64,000 nt of DNA, taken from Thermoactinomyces sp. DSM 45891. GTDB taxonomy: Bacteria > Bacillota > Bacilli > Thermoactinomycetales > Thermoactinomycetaceae. Both the position numbers and the translations under genes were made by a program. Location of the stretch: positions 1 through 64,000 of the forward strand of contig NZ_FPJZ01000006.1 in assembly GCF_900119485.1 (NCBI RefSeq), written 5' to 3'. Position 1 is the first letter of the stretch; each line of letters starts with the position of its first letter. The notes below the pieces were generated by a model. It worked only from the letters and a program-made list of their open reading frames with translations, was not told where the DNA came from and did no database searches. Of this stretch, positions 61,210-64,000 are shown in pieces.

Positions 61210-63666
61210 TTAGGATTGTTTAGACTTGGTTGACTTGGCTGCTGATTTAATGGCTCCCTTTTCTACGACTAAGGCTCCATCTTTTAAATCAATTTGAACG
61301 GTATCCCCTCGCACAATATGGCCGCGAAGCAATTCCTCCGATAGACGATCTTCGATATGCTTTTGGATCGCACGACGGAGTGGACGAGCGCCGTATTGTG
61401 GATCGAATCCTTCTTTTGCAAGGTAACTCTTTGCTGCTTGCGAAAGAGTAAAATCAATCTCTTGCTCCTTCAAACGTCTACGTAGCTCTTCTGCCATCAA
61501 GCTTACGATCTCTTGAAGATGTTCTTCTTTTAGAGAATGGAACACAATCAAATCATCAATTCGGTTTAAGAACTCTGGGCGGAAGCTTTTCTTCAACTGT
61601 TCCATAACATTGTTCTTCATTTGCTCATACTCGTCTTTGCTCGTATCACCGGTAGCAAACCCTAGGCGAGTATTCTTAATCGTAGAAGCCCCGACGTTGG
61701 AAGTCATAATGATGACGGTATTACGGAAGTCAACCGTACGACCTTTTCCGTCTGTGAGCCGTCCATCTTCTAACACCTGTAACAAGACATTGAATACTTC
61801 TGGATGGGCTTTTTCAATCTCATCAAAGAGAACAACTGAGTACGGTTTCCGGCGTACTTTTTCTGTTAATTGGCCACCCTCATCATACCCTACATACCCC
61901 GGTGGAGATCCAACCAGACGGCTAGTAGTATGCTTTTCCATGTACTCAGACATATCGATCCGAATCATCGCATTTTCATCACCAAACATCGATTCTGCAA
62001 GTGCGCGAGCCAATTCTGTTTTCCCTACACCAGTAGGTCCAAGAAAGATAAAGGAGCCAATGGGGCGCTTAGGATCCTTAAGTCCAGCACGAGCCCGGCG
62101 TATCGCACGGGCAACAGACTTCACTGCTTCCTCTTGACCAATCACCCGATTATGCAGGATCGCCTCCATATTTAGCAAACGAGCCGATTCTTCCTCAGCC
62201 AACTTAACGACCGGAATCCCTGTCCAGCTTGCCACAATATGAGCAATATCATTCCCTGTTACTTCCGAGTCTGATCGGCCTTGATCTTGCTTCCAGCGAT
62301 TGCGGGTCGATTCTAATTCTTCGCGAAGTTTTTGCTCACGATCACGAAGGGAAGCTGCTTTTTCAAACTCTTGACTCTGAACAGCGGCGTCTTTTTCTTT
62401 CTTAACATCTACCATCTTCTTCTCTAACTCTTTTAAATCAGGCGGTACGGTATAAGAGGATAGACGAACCTTCGAAGCTGCTTCATCAACAAGATCGATC
62501 GCTTTATCAGGTAGATAACGATCTGTGATGTAACGATCCGAAAGCTTCACAGCTTGCTCAATCGCTTCATCTGTAATCTTCACGCGATGGTGCGCTTCAT
62601 AGCGATCACGAAGCCCTTTTAAGATCAGAACTGCTTCTTCTGCAGTAGGTTCATCCACCGTAATCGGTTGGAAGCGACGCTCTAATGCCGCATCTTTTTC
62701 GATATATTTCCGGTATTCATCCAAGGTGGTCGCACCAATACATTGCAATTCGCCACGAGCCAGAGCTGGTTTTAAAATATTGGAAGCATCAATTGCTCCT
62801 TCTGCTCCGCCAGCTCCAATTAACGTATGCAATTCATCAATAAACAGGATGATATTCCCTGCTTGGCGAATTTCGTCCATAATCTTCTTTAAACGATCCT
62901 CAAATTCTCCCCGATACTTAGTACCTGCAACAACCGTACCCATATCTAGGGTCATAACCCGCTTTCCACGAAGTGTTTCCGGAATTTCCCCAGCAACAAT
63001 TCGCTGAGCCAAGCCTTCTGCCACTGCTGTTTTTCCTACACCGGGTTCCCCTATGAGGACAGGGTTGTTTTTCGTACGGCGAGATAAAACCTGGACTACA
63101 CGTTCGATTTCTTTCCCTCGACCAATCACAGGGTCTAGATGTCCATCACGTGCAATAGCAGTGAGATCACGCGCAAGTCCGTCTAAAGTAGGTGTATTGG
63201 CACTAGCCACATGACCTCCACCAACTGATTCATTACTCCCCAGAAGCTGTAGGACTTGTTGACGTGCCTTATTTAAGCTTACTCCCAAATTATTTAATAC
63301 CCGTGCGGCTACCCCTTCTCCTTCTCGGATCAAACCAAGAAGAATATGTTCTGTCCCCACATAGGTGTGGCCTAGCTTTCTCGCTTCATCCATGGATAGC
63401 TCAATCACTTTTTTTGCACGAGGAGTATAGGCAATATTGGTAGGTTGATTCGTCCCCCTACCGATTAGATTCTCCACTTCCTTTTGAATCTTCTCCAGCC
63501 CAAGCCCTAAAGCGACTAATGCCTTTGCTGCAATTCCCTCTCCCTCACGAAGCAAACCAAGTAAGATATGCTCCGTACCAATGTTGCTATGACCTAGTCG
63601 TACTGCTTCGTCTTGAGCAAGTGCCAATACTTTTTGCGCTCTTTCTGTTAGGCGACCAAACATCAT
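61210..63666 (-). CDS. clpC: ATP-dependent Clp protease ATP-binding subunit ClpC
   Basis: This 818-residue AAA+ unfoldase has two N-terminal Clp repeats (RLTERAQKVLALAQDEAVRL at the start), Walker A GEPGVGKT and GPTGVGKT for the two AAA modules, and a UVR-type linker (EKAASLRDREQKLREEL near 420) where MecA or McsB adaptors bind. A TRLGFATGD stretch near 650-660 is probably the ClpP-docking loop. It degrades phosphoarginine-marked proteins with ClpP. Two adjacent ATG codons (63666 and 63663) follow GAGGTG. It lies 18 bases after mcsB. Confidence 0.98.
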   Translation of the reverse strand: MMFGRLTERAQKVLALAQDEAVRLGHSNIGTEHILLGLLREGEGIAAKALVALGLGLEKIQKEVENLIGRGTNQPTNIAYTPRAKKVIELSMDEARKLGHTYVGTEHILLGLIREGEGVAARVLNNLGVSLNKARQQVLQLLGSNESVGGGHVASANTPTLDGLARDLTAIARDGHLDPVIGRGKEIERVVQVLSRRTKNNPVLIGEPGVGKTAVAEGLAQRIVAGEIPETLRGKRVMTLDMGTVVAGTKYRGEFEDRLKKIMDEIRQAGNIILFIDELHTLIGAGGAEGAIDASNILKPALARGELQCIGATTLDEYRKYIEKDAALERRFQPITVDEPTAEEAVLILKGLRDRYEAHHRVKITDEAIEQAVKLSDRYITDRYLPDKAIDLVDEAASKVRLSSYTVPPDLKELEKKMVDVKKEKDAAVQSQEFEKAASLRDREQKLREELESTRNRWKQDQGRSDSEVTGNDIAHIVASWTGIPVVKLAEEESARLLNMEAILHNRVIGQEEAVKSVARAIRRARAGLKDPKRPIGSFIFLGPTGVGKTELARALAESMFGDENAMIRIDMSEYMEKHTTSRLVGSPPGYVGYDEGGQLTEKVRRKPYSVVLFDEIEKAHPEVFNVLLQVLEDGRLTDGKGRTVDFRNTVIIMTSNVGASTIKNTRLGFATGDTSKDEYEQMKNNVMEQLKKSFRPEFLNRIDDLIVFHSLKEEHLQEIVSLMAEELRRRLKEQEIDFTLSQAAKSYLAKEGFDPQYGARPLRRAIQKHIEDRLSEELLRGHIVRGDTVQIDLKDGALVVEKGAIKSAAKSTKSKQS

Positions 63667-63684
63667 AAGCTAACACCTCTTTTT

Positions 63685-64000
63685 CTAGTCTGTTTGTTTT
63701 TCCATACGTAAGCGCTCTCGAATGAAATCAGCCCTCTGAATATCACGTTCTTCGGGATTCAAGCGCTCTCCTGCATATTGTTGTAAAAAACCTGGTTGAA
63801 TCATCACCATTAACTCATTCATGACATTAGAGCCCACGTCTTGAATCATACCTAAATCAACCCCCAGTCGCACATCGGACAAGCGCTTCATGGCCTCTTT
63901 GGAGTCCATGATTCGTGAATAAGCTAGAATACCGAGCGAACGATAAACACGATCCTCTAGTTGAATGATCGAAATACTGGTAAGCCTAGTTCGAGCTGAT
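63685..64000 (-). CDS. mcsB: Protein arginine kinase McsB, C-terminal part
   Basis: The frame is open to the window edge, so only the last 104 residues or so are seen. They include SLGILAYSRI, then RLSDVRLGVDLGMIQDVGSN and ELMVMIQPGFLQQYAG, the C-terminal domain of McsB. McsB phosphorylates arginines of misfolded proteins and of CtsR, marking them for ClpCP. The start and catalytic domain lie beyond base 64000. The ATG at 63909 is internal. It belongs to the ctsR-mcsA-mcsB-clpC operon. Confidence 0.95.
   Translation of the reverse strand, partial: SARTRLTSISIIQLEDRVYRSLGILAYSRIMDSKEAMKRLSDVRLGVDLGMIQDVGSNVMNELMVMIQPGFLQQYAGERLNPEERDIQRADFIRERLRMEKQTD

Noticed and set aside
61610..62137. Plus-strand open frame of 175 codons opposite clpC
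   Set aside because: It is a shadow of the conserved AAA2 domain with no ribosome site.

Overview
The window is a low-GC Firmicute chromosome segment from a spore-forming member of the Bacillales. Almost every gene reads on the minus strand. Read from right to left, the order follows the Bacillus subtilis ribosomal superregion: mcsB-clpC-radA-disA, yacL-ispD-ispF-gltX-cysE-cysS-mrnC-rlmB-yacP-sigH, rpmG-secE-nusG-rplK-rplA-rplJ-rplL-rsmC-like-rpoB-rpoC, rplGB-rpsL-rpsG-fusA-tuf, the complete S10-spc-alpha cluster, ecfA1-ecfA2-ecfT-truA-rplM-rpsI, then cwlD-salA-gerD-kbaA-pdaB and the 5' end of a 16S rRNA gene. The sporulation genes gerD, kbaA, cwlD and pdaB show an endospore former. A family such as Thermoactinomycetaceae is possible but cannot be settled from this sequence.

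Region by region: 1-5.9 kb holds the 16S start, an OsmC/SpoIIM-like pair and spore genes. Sigma-E-like promoters precede pdaB and cwlD, and a sigma-G-like promoter precedes gerD. A sulfotransferase gene sits at 6.0-6.7 kb. From 6.9 to 26.4 kb lie rpsI-rplM, truA, the ECF transporter module and the alpha, spc and S10 ribosomal operons. From 26.8 to 30.7 kb there is a plus-strand operon of five genes (two ABC ATPases, two membrane proteins, one GntR/YtrA-type repressor), followed by an unrecognised 147-codon minus-strand gene. From 31.5 to 48 kb lie the str, rpoBC, rplKAJL and secE-nusG blocks. From 48.3 to 64 kb lie sigH, RNA processing, Cys and Glu tRNA charging, isoprenoid synthesis, carD, pssA, c-di-AMP synthesis, DNA repair and Clp proteolysis.

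Several cis-acting RNA controls can be read directly: a T-box leader ahead of cysE-cysS, an L10 leader with mutually exclusive terminator and antiterminator pairings, probable L13 and S10 leaders, and a possible L1 site before rplA. Many core genes start at TTG behind a strong Shine-Dalgarno sequence.

The only parts departing clearly from the conserved core are the sulfotransferase, the plus-strand ABC/GntR operon, the orphan gene beside tuf, the OsmC/SpoIIM-like pair, and the positions of carD and pssA. I found no CRISPR array, transposase, phage gene or obvious new multi-gene system. The ABC/GntR operon with its palindromic candidate operator, and the orphan gene bracketed by two terminators with an identical 17-base core, deserve the closest look.
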